Assembly: GCF_004011505.1 (NCBI RefSeq)
Contig: NZ_SAUN01000001.1
Coordinates: 4,898,001-4,962,000, forward strand
Direction of reading: 5' to 3'
Source of the DNA: Nonomuraea polychroma
Lineage (GTDB): Bacteria > Actinomycetota > Actinomycetes > Streptosporangiales > Streptosporangiaceae
Length of the DNA stretch: 64,000 nucleotides
Made by a program: the position numbers and the translations under genes
Notes under the pieces: model-generated
What the model saw: the letters and a program-made list of their open reading frames with translations, nothing else
The model's database searches: none
Told to the model about the DNA's origin: nothing
In this document: in pieces, positions 1 through 9,444 of the stretch
How positions within the stretch are numbered: position 1 is the first letter of the stretch
How the letters are laid out: each line of letters starts with the position of its first letter

Positions 1-1
1 C

Positions 2-67
2 ACGCCGGAGGAATCTTCGCGGTGGCTGCGGGAGCGCACGGGCAGATCCCGGGACGTGTACGCCTGA
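2..67 (+). CDS. C-terminal tail of an unidentified gene (partial)
   Basis: An open frame enters from the left edge and stops at TGA 65-67. It would end in ...RWLRERTGRSRDVYA, a charged tail with good codon usage for this genome. Only 21 residues are visible, so the family cannot be named. The frame is chosen because the alternative frame that stays open to 124 gives unlikely composition. It could instead be non-coding. Confidence 0.3.
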   Translation, partial: TPEESSRWLRERTGRSRDVYA

Positions 68-163
68 CCGTCGCAGCAAACTCGTCTGACCGGCCCTCAG
101 GACAGAAGGAAGACCCAAAACCATGAGGATCCGGCCTCGCTCGCCCGGTTCCATCTATTGGAA

Positions 164-1147
164 ATGAGGATACGAGTGCGTGGAGAAGGGATAGCTCGCC
201 GGCGGGCGACGGCCTGGAGTGACTGGATCACCAATGCCGATGTGTGTCGTGAGTTCGCCACCGTCGATGGGAGTGGTCTTTTCGCTGGCACACGTGTGGT
301 CGATCTCGGCGTGGCCGCACTGGGGGTGAAGCGGTTCCGCCCGATACACCTCCAGTGGGAGACCGACCCGGTGTGGACTGGAGATGCTGACATTGTCCAG
401 CTCATCGTGCCAAGGCGCGGCACCGTGAACGCGACGTGGGCGGGGCGGCAGGACACCGTGAGCGTGGGTGATCTTTACCTCCACGACCTTGCCCAGCTCG
501 ACGAGATACGCCTGGAATCCGACGGGGACGACGATGCTCTGGAGTTGGCCCTGGTCGCCATCCCGAAGCCGGTGCTGCCGCTGGGGGGCGAGTCGATGGC
601 TCCGCTGCTCGGGCATGGCGTGCCTGTTGACGGTGGAGTGAGCGGGCTGCTCAAGGGATTCATCGAGGATCTGTCCGATGAGAAGCTGTCGCTCAACCCT
701 GCGGATGGGCAGCGGCTGGGGATGGTGCTGGTGGATCTCGTGGCCGCGTGTGTCTCCAGTGTCCTGGAATCGGGGCCTGGCCCGCGGCCGGGTTCCCAAC
801 GGCAGACCCTCGCCCTGCGCATTCGCACCTACATTCAGCGCCATCTGGACGATCCCGACCTCACCCCGCGGTCGGTTGCCACCGCCCACCACATCTCGGT
901 CAGCTACCTACACCGGCTCTTCCAGGAAGAAGGCGACACGGTGGCGGCGTGGATACGCGATCAACGGCTGCAGCGCGCCCGCCGTGACCTCGGCGACGCG
1001 GCTCTGGTCGACGTGCCGATTCATGAGATCGCCGCCCGGTGGGGGTTCGGCCGACCAGCCGAGTTCAGCCGCGCCTTCCGCACGGCTTACGGCGTGTCGC
1101 CGCGCGAGTTCAGGTCCGAGACGGCCCGCTGGTCGTCACGTCCGTAG
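164..1147 (+). CDS. AraC/XylS-family transcriptional regulator
   Basis: About 327 residues, the usual length for this class. The first ~180 residues resemble the AraC-binding-like ligand/dimerisation domain (AraC_binding_2 type). The last ~100 carry two helix-turn-helix motifs: one around LTPRSVATAHHISVSYLHRLF, the second around IHEIAARWGFGRPAEFSRAF, ending in the signature YGVSPREFR. It should be a cytoplasmic DNA-binding regulator of a nearby catabolic gene; its ligand is unknown. ATG 164 is preferred over an in-frame TTG at 158. Neighbours downstream are fragments, so its native target may lie to the left of the window. Confidence 0.88.
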   Translation: MRIRVRGEGIARRRATAWSDWITNADVCREFATVDGSGLFAGTRVVDLGVAALGVKRFRPIHLQWETDPVWTGDADIVQLIVPRRGTVNATWAGRQDTVSVGDLYLHDLAQLDEIRLESDGDDDALELALVAIPKPVLPLGGESMAPLLGHGVPVDGGVSGLLKGFIEDLSDEKLSLNPADGQRLGMVLVDLVAACVSSVLESGPGPRPGSQRQTLALRIRTYIQRHLDDPDLTPRSVATAHHISVSYLHRLFQEEGDTVAAWIRDQRLQRARRDLGDAALVDVPIHEIAARWGFGRPAEFSRAFRTAYGVSPREFRSETARWSSRP

Positions 1148-1279
1148 GGGCTGCCCGCGCGGATACGGACGCGTAGGCGGCACCGCAGCACAAGCGGCGG
1201 CCACGGCTCCCAGACCGCACAATCCCACGGTGGGCGACGCGGTGACACCGAGCAGGGACTCGGCTCGCCCGTCGCGCTC

Positions 1280-1640
1280 TTCGTGCGAGCTCGAACAAGT
1301 GTGTGAGCAGTGCCTGATGTCGTGATGGATCCGCGGCGATCTCCCGGGGGAGGGAGCAGATGGCCGTGCGCTTGCCGGGCAGCAGGTTCAGCATTCGGTT
1401 CCGCAGCGCACCGCGGATGGTGTCGGCCAGGACGTGTCCAGGCCGTCCGATGAAGGCATAGTTGACCAGTACGCCGCCTGGCGCCAGGAGGCGGTGGTTG
1501 GCGCGCACGGTAGGGCCGCCCAGGTGGTCGTAGACGATCCGGACACCCTCGGGGTGCTCGGCGCGTACGACCTTGGCGACCTCCTGCTGGCGGTAGTCGA
1601 TGGGCACGACGTCGTAGTCTCGTAGCCGGTGCAGCCACCG
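1280..1640 (-). pseudogene. Remnant of a zinc-type alcohol dehydrogenase / quinone oxidoreductase (MDR)
   Basis: The minus strand encodes ~115 residues that read as the nucleotide-binding second half of a medium-chain dehydrogenase/quinone reductase: ...IVYDHLGGPTVRAN... then LAPGGVLVNYAFIG and a C-terminal helix ending in HLFELARR. No start codon or N-terminal GroES-like domain is present. Sequence on both sides in the same frame loses coding character. This is a truncated relic, not a functional gene. The family call rests on recall of typical MDR sequences. Confidence 0.6.
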
Positions 1641-1894
1641 CACCGATCGTGCGCTGGACCGCTTCGCTGAACTCCTAAGCCAGTGAACGCACGAGAGACG
1701 GGGCCATGCCCGGGCAAGGACGGAAGCCGGTCGCAGCACCGACAAGCCCGTAAAGAACAACGCGGCGTCTTCACGTTGTTGTGGGTGCGGGCGGCGCGCG
1801 CGTTTGCGGATGATCGGGAACTGGACGCCTACCTCCACCTGGTCCGCCGGGGAGCCTCGCATCCCTGCTCCGCCACCGCAACCGGTTTCGGGGG

Positions 1895-2150
1895 GTTACG
1901 TCGGCCTGACCGGGCGGGCCGCGCCTCGCTCGCTCCGGCTGAGCCTGGCCAAGGTGAGGGCGCCCATACTGATCGTCAAGGGCGGGTGCGACGAGCAGAG
2001 CTGGGCGTCGGCCAGGGACTTCCAGCGGGCACTACCCTCGGCCACGCTCACCTACCTCGGCGCTGACACATACCAGAGCGAGGCGTATCTCGGACTCCTG
2101 CAGACGTTTCTGCCCGGCCGTCCGGTGCCCGCCTTCGAGGGCCAGCGCTC
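1895..2150 (+). pseudogene. C-terminal fragment of an alpha/beta hydrolase
   Basis: A stretch of ~80 residues contains KVRAPILIVKGGCDEQSW, the strand-plus-acid-loop pattern seen before the catalytic Asp of alpha/beta hydrolases, followed by a helix/strand segment and LLQTFLPGRPVPAF. The nucleophile elbow (GxSxG) is absent because the N-terminal two thirds are missing. Where the catalytic His would be expected the sequence reads GADTYQSE. It sits tail-to-head with the MDR remnant; both appear to be debris of one rearrangement. Confidence 0.45.
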
Positions 2151-2300
2151 ACCCCCGACTACCGAGGCCCCGCCTGACCGTCCTGGGGCCATCCACCGCC
2201 ACACCACCCCACGGTTGAGACTCAGCGGCCGAAGAGCCAGGCCCGCATACCGCCACACTACCCCGCCCGATGCCCGTTACCGCCCCGGCCGCTGCGCATA

Positions 2301-2811
2301 GCAAGAACGGCCTGTTCTGCGTATAGCAGAGCCGCTCGACACCGGTTCGGGGACGAGGCGAGCGGATCCACACCGGCGAAACGCAGGCCCTTGAAACTCG
2401 CTGCCGAGCGGCGTGATCTCTCAGCCGCGCAGACCCTCGAGGCAGATCATGCTACCGGCGCGCTGCCGGGCAGCGTGTCCGAAACGTGAATTTCATCACA
2501 TACACTGTGTCCAGCAGTTTCGCGGTGGTGACCGGATCGGGCCCGGCAGCGGCCTGGTCTTGAGGGACTAGGAGTCGGCCGGCCACGAGCCGGCGTGATC
2601 GCGGTCCTCGTGATCGACACGCGACCTGCCCGGTGGGAAGGACCCGGCGCTCGGCACGTTCGTCAGCGCGCCATCCTGACCGTCCTGCAACAGGCCTGAA
2701 CCTGCTGCCGATCCAAGTGTTTCGGCAACGGGCCGTGCACGGTGGTGACCGCGCTCGCGGTCTTCCTTGACACCCGACGGCGCAGGCCACGAACCGGTAA
2801 GAAGAAAGGTC
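2301..2811. other. Long non-coding gap before the sugar-binding lipoprotein gene
   Basis: No convincing coding frame on either strand. It contains a small imperfect repeat around two 'catagca'-like copies near 2296-2330. The upstream control region of the lipoprotein gene must lie at its right end, but no clear -10/-35 pair or operator was recognised. Confidence 0.4.
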
Positions 2812-3738
2812 ATGCGAGTTTTCGCGATTCTCATATTCGGCGGCGCGTTCGGTCTGGCCGCCTGTGGCTCGCCCGTCGCAGGCAACGTCTCGGGAGATCT
2901 CGCGATCGGTATGTCGGTGTCAACGCTGAGCAATCCCTATTTCGTCCAGTTCCGTGACGGAGCGGAGGCCGCGGCGCAGCGTTCGGGGGTCACGTTGACG
3001 GTCACCGACGCCCACAACGACAGCGTGCGGCAGGCCGGCCAGATCCGAAACTTCACCAAACAACGCGTCAAGGCGATCATCCTCAACCCGGTGGATTCCG
3101 ACGCGGTCGCCCCGGCAGTCAAGGCGGCCGGTCAGGCCGGCATCCCGGTGATCGCGGCCGACCGCAGCGTCAATGGCTACGAGACGGCACAAACCGTGAC
3201 CTCCGACAATGTGGCCGGAGGCAAGCTGGGTGCGCAGGTGTTGGCCAAGCAGCTCAGCGGAAAGGGCAACGTGGTGGTGCTCCGAGGTACAGCCGGTACC
3301 TCAGCCTCGCGTGACCGCGACCGGGGTTTCACCGACGGCATCGCGGCGTACCCGAAAATCAAGGTCATCGCCAGGCACCCAGCCGACTTCAACAGGGCCA
3401 AGGGGCAGGACGTCATGACGAACCTGATTCAGCGTCACCCCGACATTACAGGGGTGTTCGCGAGCAACGACGAAATGGCGCTGGGCGCGATCCAGGCGCT
3501 GGGGAACAGAGCAGGGCGGCAGGTCAAGGTCGTAGGCTTCGACGGCACGCCGGACGGGATCAAGGCGGTGCGGGCCGGCACGATGGCCGCCACGGTCGCC
3601 CAGCAGCCGAGGCTGATCGGCTCGCGAGCGGTGAACGACGCCATCAAGGTTGCAAGGGGGCAGGTCATCGCCAAGTCGGTGGCGGTTCCCATCAAGCTGG
3701 CGATCAAGGACAACGCGCATGAGTTCTGGACTTTCTAA
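2812..3738 (+). CDS. Periplasmic-type sugar-binding lipoprotein (RbsB-like) of an ABC importer
   Basis: 308 residues. Residues 1-18 form a lipoprotein signal ending in the lipobox LAAC, so the mature protein should be lipid-anchored outside the membrane. The rest follows the Peripla_BP_4 / ribose-binding fold: AIGMSVSTLSNPYF at the first strand, ...VKAIILNPVDSDAV..., GIPVIAADRSV, GVFASNDEMALGAIQAL and VVGFDGTPDGIKAV. Start ATG 2812 follows AAGGT five bases upstream; an in-frame start at 2767 would bury the signal peptide. No permease or ATPase gene is adjacent, so it is an orphan solute receptor that may use partners elsewhere. The substrate is probably a sugar, but is not determined. Confidence 0.85.
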   Translation: MRVFAILIFGGAFGLAACGSPVAGNVSGDLAIGMSVSTLSNPYFVQFRDGAEAAAQRSGVTLTVTDAHNDSVRQAGQIRNFTKQRVKAIILNPVDSDAVAPAVKAAGQAGIPVIAADRSVNGYETAQTVTSDNVAGGKLGAQVLAKQLSGKGNVVVLRGTAGTSASRDRDRGFTDGIAAYPKIKVIARHPADFNRAKGQDVMTNLIQRHPDITGVFASNDEMALGAIQALGNRAGRQVKVVGFDGTPDGIKAVRAGTMAATVAQQPRLIGSRAVNDAIKVARGQVIAKSVAVPIKLAIKDNAHEFWTF

Positions 3739-3961
3739 GGTGCACTGCCGTCAATAGAGCGGCACATGTACGGCAGGCGCCTAACATCCCCAAGGGACTC
3801 GCTCTGTCGTGTTGGGTCGGACCGCGGCCACGATGAGGCGCGGCCGTGTTGTGCACTCAACCCTCGGCGAGCAGCCGGCATCGTTCCGCCCGGGCTAGGC
3901 CTGGTTGAGCTTTAGATGGCGGCGGGAGCGGAGGGAGTCGGCTCGGTGGGTGGTCAAGCCG

Positions 3962-4297
3962 TCACCGTATGCCGTACCCCTGCTGGCAGGAGCCTCGCCA
4001 AGCCGACGGTGTACGGCCGCTGGCGCGCTTGAAGGCGACGCTGAACGCGAACGGGTCACTGTAACCGACCTGGTGGGCCACGGTCTGCTGGGTGTCGCGG
4101 AGCAGGTCGGCAGCGATGGTCATGCGCCAGTCGGTGAGGTAGCCCAGCGGTGGCTGTCCGACCAGGGCGGTGAAGCGCTGGGCGAAGGCGGCGCGGGACA
4201 GGCCGACCTTGGTGGCCAGGGAGGCGACCGTCCACCGGTGGGCGGGGTTGTCATGCAGCAGGCGTAGCGCCTCGCCGAGCGCCGCTGGTGCTGCCAC
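3962..4297 (-). pseudogene. DNA-binding half of an AraC-family regulator (truncated)
   Basis: The 111-residue frame consists only of the two-helix AraC DNA-binding domain (WTVASLATKVGLSRAAFAQRF... and VAHQVGYSDPFAFSVAFKRASGRTPSAWR). The N-terminal cupin-type sensing domain, normally ~200 residues, is absent: upstream sequence switches abruptly to an MFS exporter fragment on the opposite strand near 4300. Some isolated AraC HTH proteins are functional, so activity cannot be excluded, but truncation by rearrangement is the simpler reading. Confidence 0.65.
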
Positions 4298-4309
4298 GCG
4301 GCGTTCGGC

Positions 4310-4590
4310 CGCTCGCGACGCGCGAGGGGTTCGACGCCGCCGGCGCGATCGCGGTCATTGGCGGCGTGCTGATGGCGGTGTTCGCGCTGACGGAGCGGAA
4401 CTGGCCGGCCTGTGTCGTGGCCGTGCTGCTCCTGGGCGCCTTCGTCCTCATCGAGCGCCGGCGGCCCGCGCCGCTCGTCCCGCTGGAGGTGTTCAGATCC
4501 GGCACCGTGGGCGCCGCCAATCTGGCGGCGCCGGCCTGGGCGTGCGCGACGATCGGCTGGCAGTTCGTCGCCGTCGGCCGAGCAGATGAG
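4310..4590 (+). pseudogene. Internal fragment of a DHA2-type MFS multidrug exporter
   Basis: About 93 residues with two hydrophobic helices (AGAIAVIGGVLMAVFALTE and ACVVAVLLLGAFVLIE), then the loop RRRPAPLVPLEVFRSGTVGAANLA. This matches the middle of EmrB/QacA-type 14-helix exporters. There is no start codon, and the frame fuses to unrelated sequence at ~4590, where an epoxide-hydrolase-like fragment begins in another frame. It is non-functional debris. Confidence 0.55.
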
Positions 4591-4793
4591 GGAGCTGACC
4601 GCGGAGAAGCTGACCGTGCCGATGATGGCATGGGGCGGCCGATCGTCCTTCGGATCTCACTGCATCGACAGCGCAAAGGCCATCGCGACGAACGTACACG
4701 GCGGCGTCATCGAGGAGTGCGGTCACTGGGTGTTCCAGGAGCGAACCGACTTTATTTGAGGAGATGGATCGGCTCTGGGCCGACGCCGACTGA
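4577..4793 (+). pseudogene. C-terminal fragment of an epoxide-hydrolase-like alpha/beta hydrolase
   Basis: Encodes QMRELTAEKLTVPMMAWGG... then GGVIEECGHWVFQE, the classic strand-8 / catalytic-His region of haloalkane dehalogenase/epoxide hydrolases. The frame stops at TGA 4757-4759. A -1 shift restores FEEMDRLWADAD and a stop at 4791-4793, the expected end helix. Both the missing N-terminus and the frameshift mark it as a pseudogene. Confidence 0.55.
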
Positions 4794-4845
4794 GAGAACC
4801 AGGGGATGCCGTACAAGGTCGCGCACGCAGTCCCAACAGCGGCTG

Positions 4846-5964
4846 CTACGGCCCGAGCGACTCGATCAAGTGGTCGTCGAGGTCGGCTACGAAGGTCTCG
4901 CGCCGCCACGGACGCAGGTCGCGGCGCGCACGGCGCAAGCGGATCGCAGCGACTCGACCGCCAGTTTGGGATGCGGCGTCTATGCACTCGTGCAGCAGCT
5001 CGGCGGCCGAGTGGGGATCTCCGAGGAGGATGCGGGCGAGCGGCTGGTCGGTCGAGACGATCGCCCGCTGTACCCGCTCACGCGGAGCTACAAGCGACGC
5101 GGCCGAGCGGGCAAAGTACTCGTGCGCCTCGGCTGGATCGCCGATATACAGCGAGGTGACGCCCTCGAACCCGCGCAGGTGGGCAGGCGAAAAAGAGCTC
5201 GTCGCGGGGTCTCCATCGTGGTCCTTGTCCATGTCGTACCACGCGAGCGCGAGCGCCGCCCGGGCATGTTTCTCCGCACCAGCTCGGGCTGCGATCTCCG
5301 CCTGCAGGGCGTGAGCACGAGCCCGGACCGTCACGCTCTCACCAGCGCGGGCATCACGCACTGCAGCGTCGACGAGCGCCCTCGCGGCAGCAAGGCCAGG
5401 CGTCGAGTACAGCGTGACGAGCGCATGACTCATGTGGACAACGGCACGGCGCCAAGGCTCACCAAGGCTGCCGGAGGCATCGGTCGCCGCGGCATACAAC
5501 GCCCTCGACGCCTCGTCGGCTTGGGTCTCGAAGGCGAACCGGCCGGCGAGGGTGTACGCCTGTGCGGCGATCGACCGTAAGTCGGGCACGAGCGCGTCGG
5601 GGACGGGCGCGTCGAGCAGTCGCCGACACGACTCGATGATCGGGGCGAGTAACAGCTGCAGCCGCACGAACGGCACCGAGCCGACTCGTCCATTCACGTC
5701 GCCGACAGCGCCGCGCATTGCGGCGAGCAGCCCTTCTTCGAGCCGCGACGGGTCAGCAAGAGCAGCCGCGAGATCGTGCTGCGTTGGCGGGCCGAGCAGC
5801 GCCAGCAGACCCCCGCCTGCGTCGGTAGTGGTGCGTACGAGCAGCGTGCGCAGCTCGGCGAGGCGCCGCTCACTCTCGCCCAAATGCGCGAAAGCCTCCA
5901 TCAGCTCGGCGAAGTCGCTGCCAGCGCCGACGGACGCCTGCCCATCAGCGCCGCGTGCGTACAA
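4846..5964 (-). CDS. Helical-repeat (TPR-like) protein, probably the sensor part of a regulator
   Basis: 372 residues from a TTG start, rich in Ala/Arg helices with TPR-like spacing: LRSIAAQAYTLAGRFAFETQADEASRALYAAA, AVVHMSHALVTLYSTPGLAAARALVDAAV and RARAHALQAEIAARAGAEKHARAALALAWYDMD. It ends with IRLRRARRDLRPWRRETFVADLDDHLIESL. This layout resembles the C-terminal part of actinobacterial XRE/TPR regulators. No helix-turn-helix domain is present, and the frame stays open upstream to a stop near 6092 without an obvious start, so the gene may have lost its DNA-binding 5' end. Function is unproven. Confidence 0.55.
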   Translation of the reverse strand: MYARGADGQASVGAGSDFAELMEAFAHLGESERRLAELRTLLVRTTTDAGGGLLALLGPPTQHDLAAALADPSRLEEGLLAAMRGAVGDVNGRVGSVPFVRLQLLLAPIIESCRRLLDAPVPDALVPDLRSIAAQAYTLAGRFAFETQADEASRALYAAATDASGSLGEPWRRAVVHMSHALVTLYSTPGLAAARALVDAAVRDARAGESVTVRARAHALQAEIAARAGAEKHARAALALAWYDMDKDHDGDPATSSFSPAHLRGFEGVTSLYIGDPAEAHEYFARSAASLVAPRERVQRAIVSTDQPLARILLGDPHSAAELLHECIDAASQTGGRVAAIRLRRARRDLRPWRRETFVADLDDHLIESLGP

Positions 5965-6106
5965 GTGCGCGAGACGAACCGCCCCCGAGTGCCTCCGGTA
6001 TTCATTCCCCCCACCGCAGAACCAAGGCTCGATGACGGCCTGGGCGAAGGTAGGAGGGCAGTCTCCCCATCGTGGTCGTCGATCACGATGTGGTCATCTC
6101 GGGCTG

Positions 6107-6889
6107 CTAGTGGTCGTGCTGGTCGGCCTGCTCAGAAAACTCCCGGTCGTGTTCGGTCTCATTCAACAGCCGCCCGCAGCTGCCGCACTCGTAGTAGCCG
6201 TCATCGCGTCGAATCACCTGGCGCTCCCGGCAGCGCGGGCAGGCGATCGGGCTCCGCCGGCTGGCAGGATCCGACTTGGACATGTGCAACAGCTTGCGGT
6301 GCCAGTGGAGCACGTCCAGTCCTACATCGGCCGACCACGGGTCCAGCAGGATGTCGTCCAACTGGCCCAGCAGCCAGCCCACGGCAACAGCCCGCGCGTG
6401 CGCGCCGCGGGCTCGACGCGGCCGGGGCGGGTAGCCGCGGGCGGTCCGCCACTGGTCTTCGACGTGGACGAGGACGCCGTACAGCTCGTCGAGCGTGTCC
6501 ACGATCGTCTCGGGCGTGGGGGCAGCGACTCCGTTCGGTCCGGTCGTGCAGCCGCCGCAGTGGCCGTCGACCTCCGCGGCCAGGAGGGCGGCGGTGTCGT
6601 CGAGCTCGGCGAGCGCGGCCTCGATGATGCGCGGGCAGAGGCCGCACCAGACCGGCGCGCCCACGGCGACGGGCGAGGTCGGAGGCTGCGGCCGGGCCGG
6701 CCGGTGCGGTTCGCTCGGCCAGGCGAGCGGCGGATGCCAGGCCTCCAGGTCGGCCCTGTACCGCTCGTAGGCGTCCGCGTAGACGTCCATCGCGATGCCG
6801 TGGTCGACGACGGCCTGGTCATAGGTGTTTCACGCCAGCCTGGCCGCGCGGTTGCATGGGCCCGGGCAGGCGTCCGCGTTGATCGGCAA
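6107..6889 (-). pseudogene. Zinc-ribbon protein of phage/plasmid type, interrupted by an in-frame TGA
   Basis: A strong ribosome site (GAGGAGG, ~6896-6902 on the minus strand) precedes TTG 6889. The frame reads LPINADACPGPCNRAARLA, meets TGA at 6830-6832, then continues as NTYDQAVVDHG... without a further stop to 6107. A Trp codon changed to TGA is the simplest explanation. The remainder has a Cys-rich stretch (CGLCPRII...GHCGGC) and a C-terminal zinc ribbon, CPRCRERQVIRRDDGYYECG. An ATG at 6790 could still give a 227-residue product. Such proteins are common in actinobacterial phages and integrative plasmids; their role is unknown. Confidence 0.6.
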
Positions 6890-6943
6890 GGCGTTACCTC
6901 CTCTGGTATCGCGCGGAGGCGTTCACGGGCGGCCGGCCGCCGG

Positions 6944-7108
6944 TCACGTCTCCTCCATTTCGTCGAGGTCGAAGCTGTCGCACCCGGCGTTCGCCAGCTG
7001 GTACGGCATGCCGTGCTTGTTGATGGCGGCCACGATGTGTTCGAGCACGACGGGGGCGGCCGCCGGGGTGCGGAAGGTGAGGTTGATGGTCACGTGCGGG
7101 TCGGTCAC
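6944..7108 (-). CDS. Small hypothetical protein of the phage-like block
   Basis: 54 residues from GTG 7108, with AGAGGA eight bases upstream and a GTGA overlap with the end of the preceding gene, as in a phage operon. The product (VTDPHVTINLTFRTPAAAPVVLEHIVAAIN... ending DSFDLDEMEET) has an acidic tail and no known motif. It is translationally coupled to the 7105-7870 gene and lies upstream of the zinc-ribbon gene. No function is proposed. Confidence 0.5.
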   Translation of the reverse strand: MTDPHVTINLTFRTPAAAPVVLEHIVAAINKHGMPYQLANAGCDSFDLDEMEET

Positions 7109-7870
7109 GGCTGGGGTCCTCTCAAGCGTTCGGGGGTGGGTGCGGGTTTCGCCCATGTCGGTGTCTCTTCCTCTCCCGTGACGGCGGCGATCTGCTCCGG
7201 CACGATCCGGGACAACCAGGCAGGCCAGCGCGTCCGCACCGCGCCGGCGACCGTCGCGGCGAACCGCTCCACGGCCTGCCCGTCCTCCCCGTCTTGCGGC
7301 CCGGCCAGTTCGGTGACCAGCCCCAGCACCTCGCCCTGCAGCGCGTCGCAGATGCGGCGAATCACCTCGGACAACATCAGGCCTTGCTCCTCCGACAGGC
7401 GGGCCTGCCGCTCGGCCGCCTCCGCGTCGGCCGGCGCCAGGGTGGCGGCCGGGTCGCCGAACAGGCTGCGCCGATGCTGCGTCGTCACGTCCATCAGCCT
7501 GATCAAGTCGCCGGGCGACAGCTCGGCCGGGTTGATCGACGGCAGGCGTTGGGCGATCTTTCCGATGCCGGCGCCGAGGATCCACGCGTCGGCTTCGGCG
7601 GCCCGTCGATGAGGCTGCGCAGCTCCTTCATCAGCGGTGGTTCGGCCAGCGGGCCAAGCTTCTCCAACTGCAGCCGGCCGCCGACGAACTGCACCGCGGT
7701 GTTGCCGCCGAGCCCATCCAGCACCCGGACATAGGCGCCCTCCAACGCGCTGGCCAGCTCCGCCAGGTGCCCGGCCGGTTCCAGCTCGAGTTCCAGCGAG
7801 GTCAGTACGGCGTACCCCCCCGCAGCGGGGCTCCCGCATTCCGCCCTCAACACGAATGATCCACGTTTTG
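7105..7870 (-). pseudogene. Frameshifted phage-like hypothetical gene
   Basis: Two overlapping frames make one protein. The N-terminal part contains SLELELEPAGHLAELASALEGAYVRVLDGLGG...PPLMKELRSLIDG. After a shift near 7600 it continues AEADAWILGAGIGKIAQRLPSINPAELSPGDLIRLMDVTTQHRRSLFG and on to 7105. The helical, acidic composition and position beside the zinc-ribbon gene suggest a phage packaging or plasmid accessory protein, but this is a guess from context. The upstream start is unclear; a run of C's at 7816-7822 lies near it. Confidence 0.45.
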
Positions 7871-8146
7871 CGCCATTCGCGTTGACAACAGCTTTATTCC
7901 GATCGATGCTTTCTTCTCTGCGCGCCCATCTTTTGACCACCATGCCCAATATTTGGGCATCCCGGGAGAAGTTCACGCCGTGTTCGCGATGCATTGCCTG
8001 AAACCCGAGGGCGGGCCGGCCGCCGCCTTATCAAGGCGCCCCATGGAGGGTGGCGCGGGCCCGGGAGCCGCCAAGCCGCGGAGTGCGGCGCGGTGCCGTA
8101 ACGGCACGCCGACCTGCCCTTCACCGCCGATCGGAGCGAGCGCGCG

Positions 8147-8719
8147 GTGACCATCGTCAGCGACCTCACGAGCAGACGGCTCTCCGGCTGGTGCGATCTG
8201 CCCTGCTCCCCCATCGCGTCATCAATCGCCCGCCGCTGGGTGTCGGCAATGCTCGCCTCCTGGGATCTGTCTCTCTGCGCCGCCGACGAGGCGACGATCG
8301 CCGAGCTGACCAGCGAGCTGGTCACGAACGCGGTCCAGCACGCCGCCCCTCCCGCTCGGGGATCCTCCGGTATAAGGATCAACGTGCGGGTGGGGGACAC
8401 CACGGTCTGGCTGGCGGTCTGCGACTCCGATCCGACCCTCCCCACGCAGCGAGCCCCTGACTTCTTCTCCGAAAGCGGGCGTGGGCTGTTCCTGGTGGAG
8501 GCGCAGGCCGACCAGTGGGGCGCCGTCCAGCACGAAGCCGGCAAGTACGTCTGGTTCAGCCTGGAGTGCCTCGGCGGCGCCCGACGGGCGGGCGAGGTGC
8601 CGACTGGCAGGACATTCGCTGAGCGTTCCCCATCCGGCGCCACGAACACGAAGGAGAATCCCCCATGTCCCCCGTCGTCCTTCCTCACGACGTCCGCGGC
8701 TCCGGGCCGCACCGCGTAA
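8147..8719 (+). CDS. RsbW-like anti-sigma factor ATPase (HATPase_c_2)
   Basis: 190 residues with GHKL ATPase motifs: N-box ELTSELVTNAVQHA (~residues 53-66), G1-like VCDSDPTLP, and G2 ESGRGLFLVEAQADQWG. Members bind ATP and usually act as anti-sigma factors or serine kinases opposed by STAS antagonists; a STAS protein lies at 29188. Its 3' end overlaps the next gene by 55 bases, so the last ~18 residues (after ~TFAERSPS) are probably an unconserved extension. It opens a compact forward set with a hydrolase, P450 and IclR regulator. Confidence 0.8.
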   Translation: MTIVSDLTSRRLSGWCDLPCSPIASSIARRWVSAMLASWDLSLCAADEATIAELTSELVTNAVQHAAPPARGSSGIRINVRVGDTTVWLAVCDSDPTLPTQRAPDFFSESGRGLFLVEAQADQWGAVQHEAGKYVWFSLECLGGARRAGEVPTGRTFAERSPSGATNTKENPPCPPSSFLTTSAAPGRTA

Positions 8720-9429
8720 TCGCGTTGCACGGCTGGTTGGGAGACCGCGGCTCCTTCAGGAAGATCCAGCCCTACCTGGACGGCGACGCCTTCACCTACG
8801 CCTTCCCCGACTACCGGGGGTACGGCGAGGCCCGCGACCTCACCGGCGAGTACACCCTCGCCGAGATCGCCGGCGATGTGATAGCACTCGCCGACAAGCT
8901 GGGCTGGGAGAGCTTCTCCCTGGTTGGTCACTCCATGGGCGGCACGGCGATGCAGCGGGTGATGCTGGACGCGCCCGGCCGGGTCCGCAAGCTCGTCGGC
9001 ATCTCTCCGGTGCCGGCCTCCGGCGTGCCGTTCGACGAGCAGGGCTGGGCGTTGTTCTCCGGCTCCGCCGAGGAGCCCGCCAACCGTCGTGCGATCATCG
9101 ATCTCACCACCGGCAACCGGCTTCCGGGCACATGGCTCGATGAGATGGTGGACAACTCGCTGCGGAACTCCACGGTGACCGCCTACCGGGCCTACCTGGA
9201 CGCCTGGGCGCGCACCGACTTCCACACCGAGGTGGCCGGCGCCGCCACGCCCGTGCTCGTCATCGCCGGTGAGCACGACCCCGCACTTTCCGCCGATGTC
9301 ATGCGGGGTACGTGGCTGCAGTGGTACCCGAACGCCGAGCTGCTGACATTCGCGGACGCCGGCCACTACGCGATGGATGAGACACCGTTGGCCCTGGTGT
9401 CCGCCATCGAACGTTTCCTGTCCGCCTGA
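8665..9429 (+). CDS. Alpha/beta hydrolase
   Basis: 254 residues with a complete triad: nucleophile Ser90 in GHSMGG, acid Asp205 in GEHDP and His234 in DAGHYAMDE. The oxyanion motif LHGWLGD is near residue 21. Start ATG 8665 follows AAGGAGA, a strong ribosome site, although it lies within the upstream reading frame. Esterase, lactonase or C-C hydrolase activity is possible. The P450 gene starts 15 bases downstream, so the two probably act in one pathway. Confidence 0.88.
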   Translation: MSPVVLPHDVRGSGPHRVIALHGWLGDRGSFRKIQPYLDGDAFTYAFPDYRGYGEARDLTGEYTLAEIAGDVIALADKLGWESFSLVGHSMGGTAMQRVMLDAPGRVRKLVGISPVPASGVPFDEQGWALFSGSAEEPANRRAIIDLTTGNRLPGTWLDEMVDNSLRNSTVTAYRAYLDAWARTDFHTEVAGAATPVLVIAGEHDPALSADVMRGTWLQWYPNAELLTFADAGHYAMDETPLALVSAIERFLSA

Positions 9430-9444
9430 CGATCTCCAGATGGG

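Noticed and set aside
5432..7612. A 726-codon plus-strand open frame
   Set aside because: It spans several real minus-strand coding pieces in shadow phase; no domain is recognisable.
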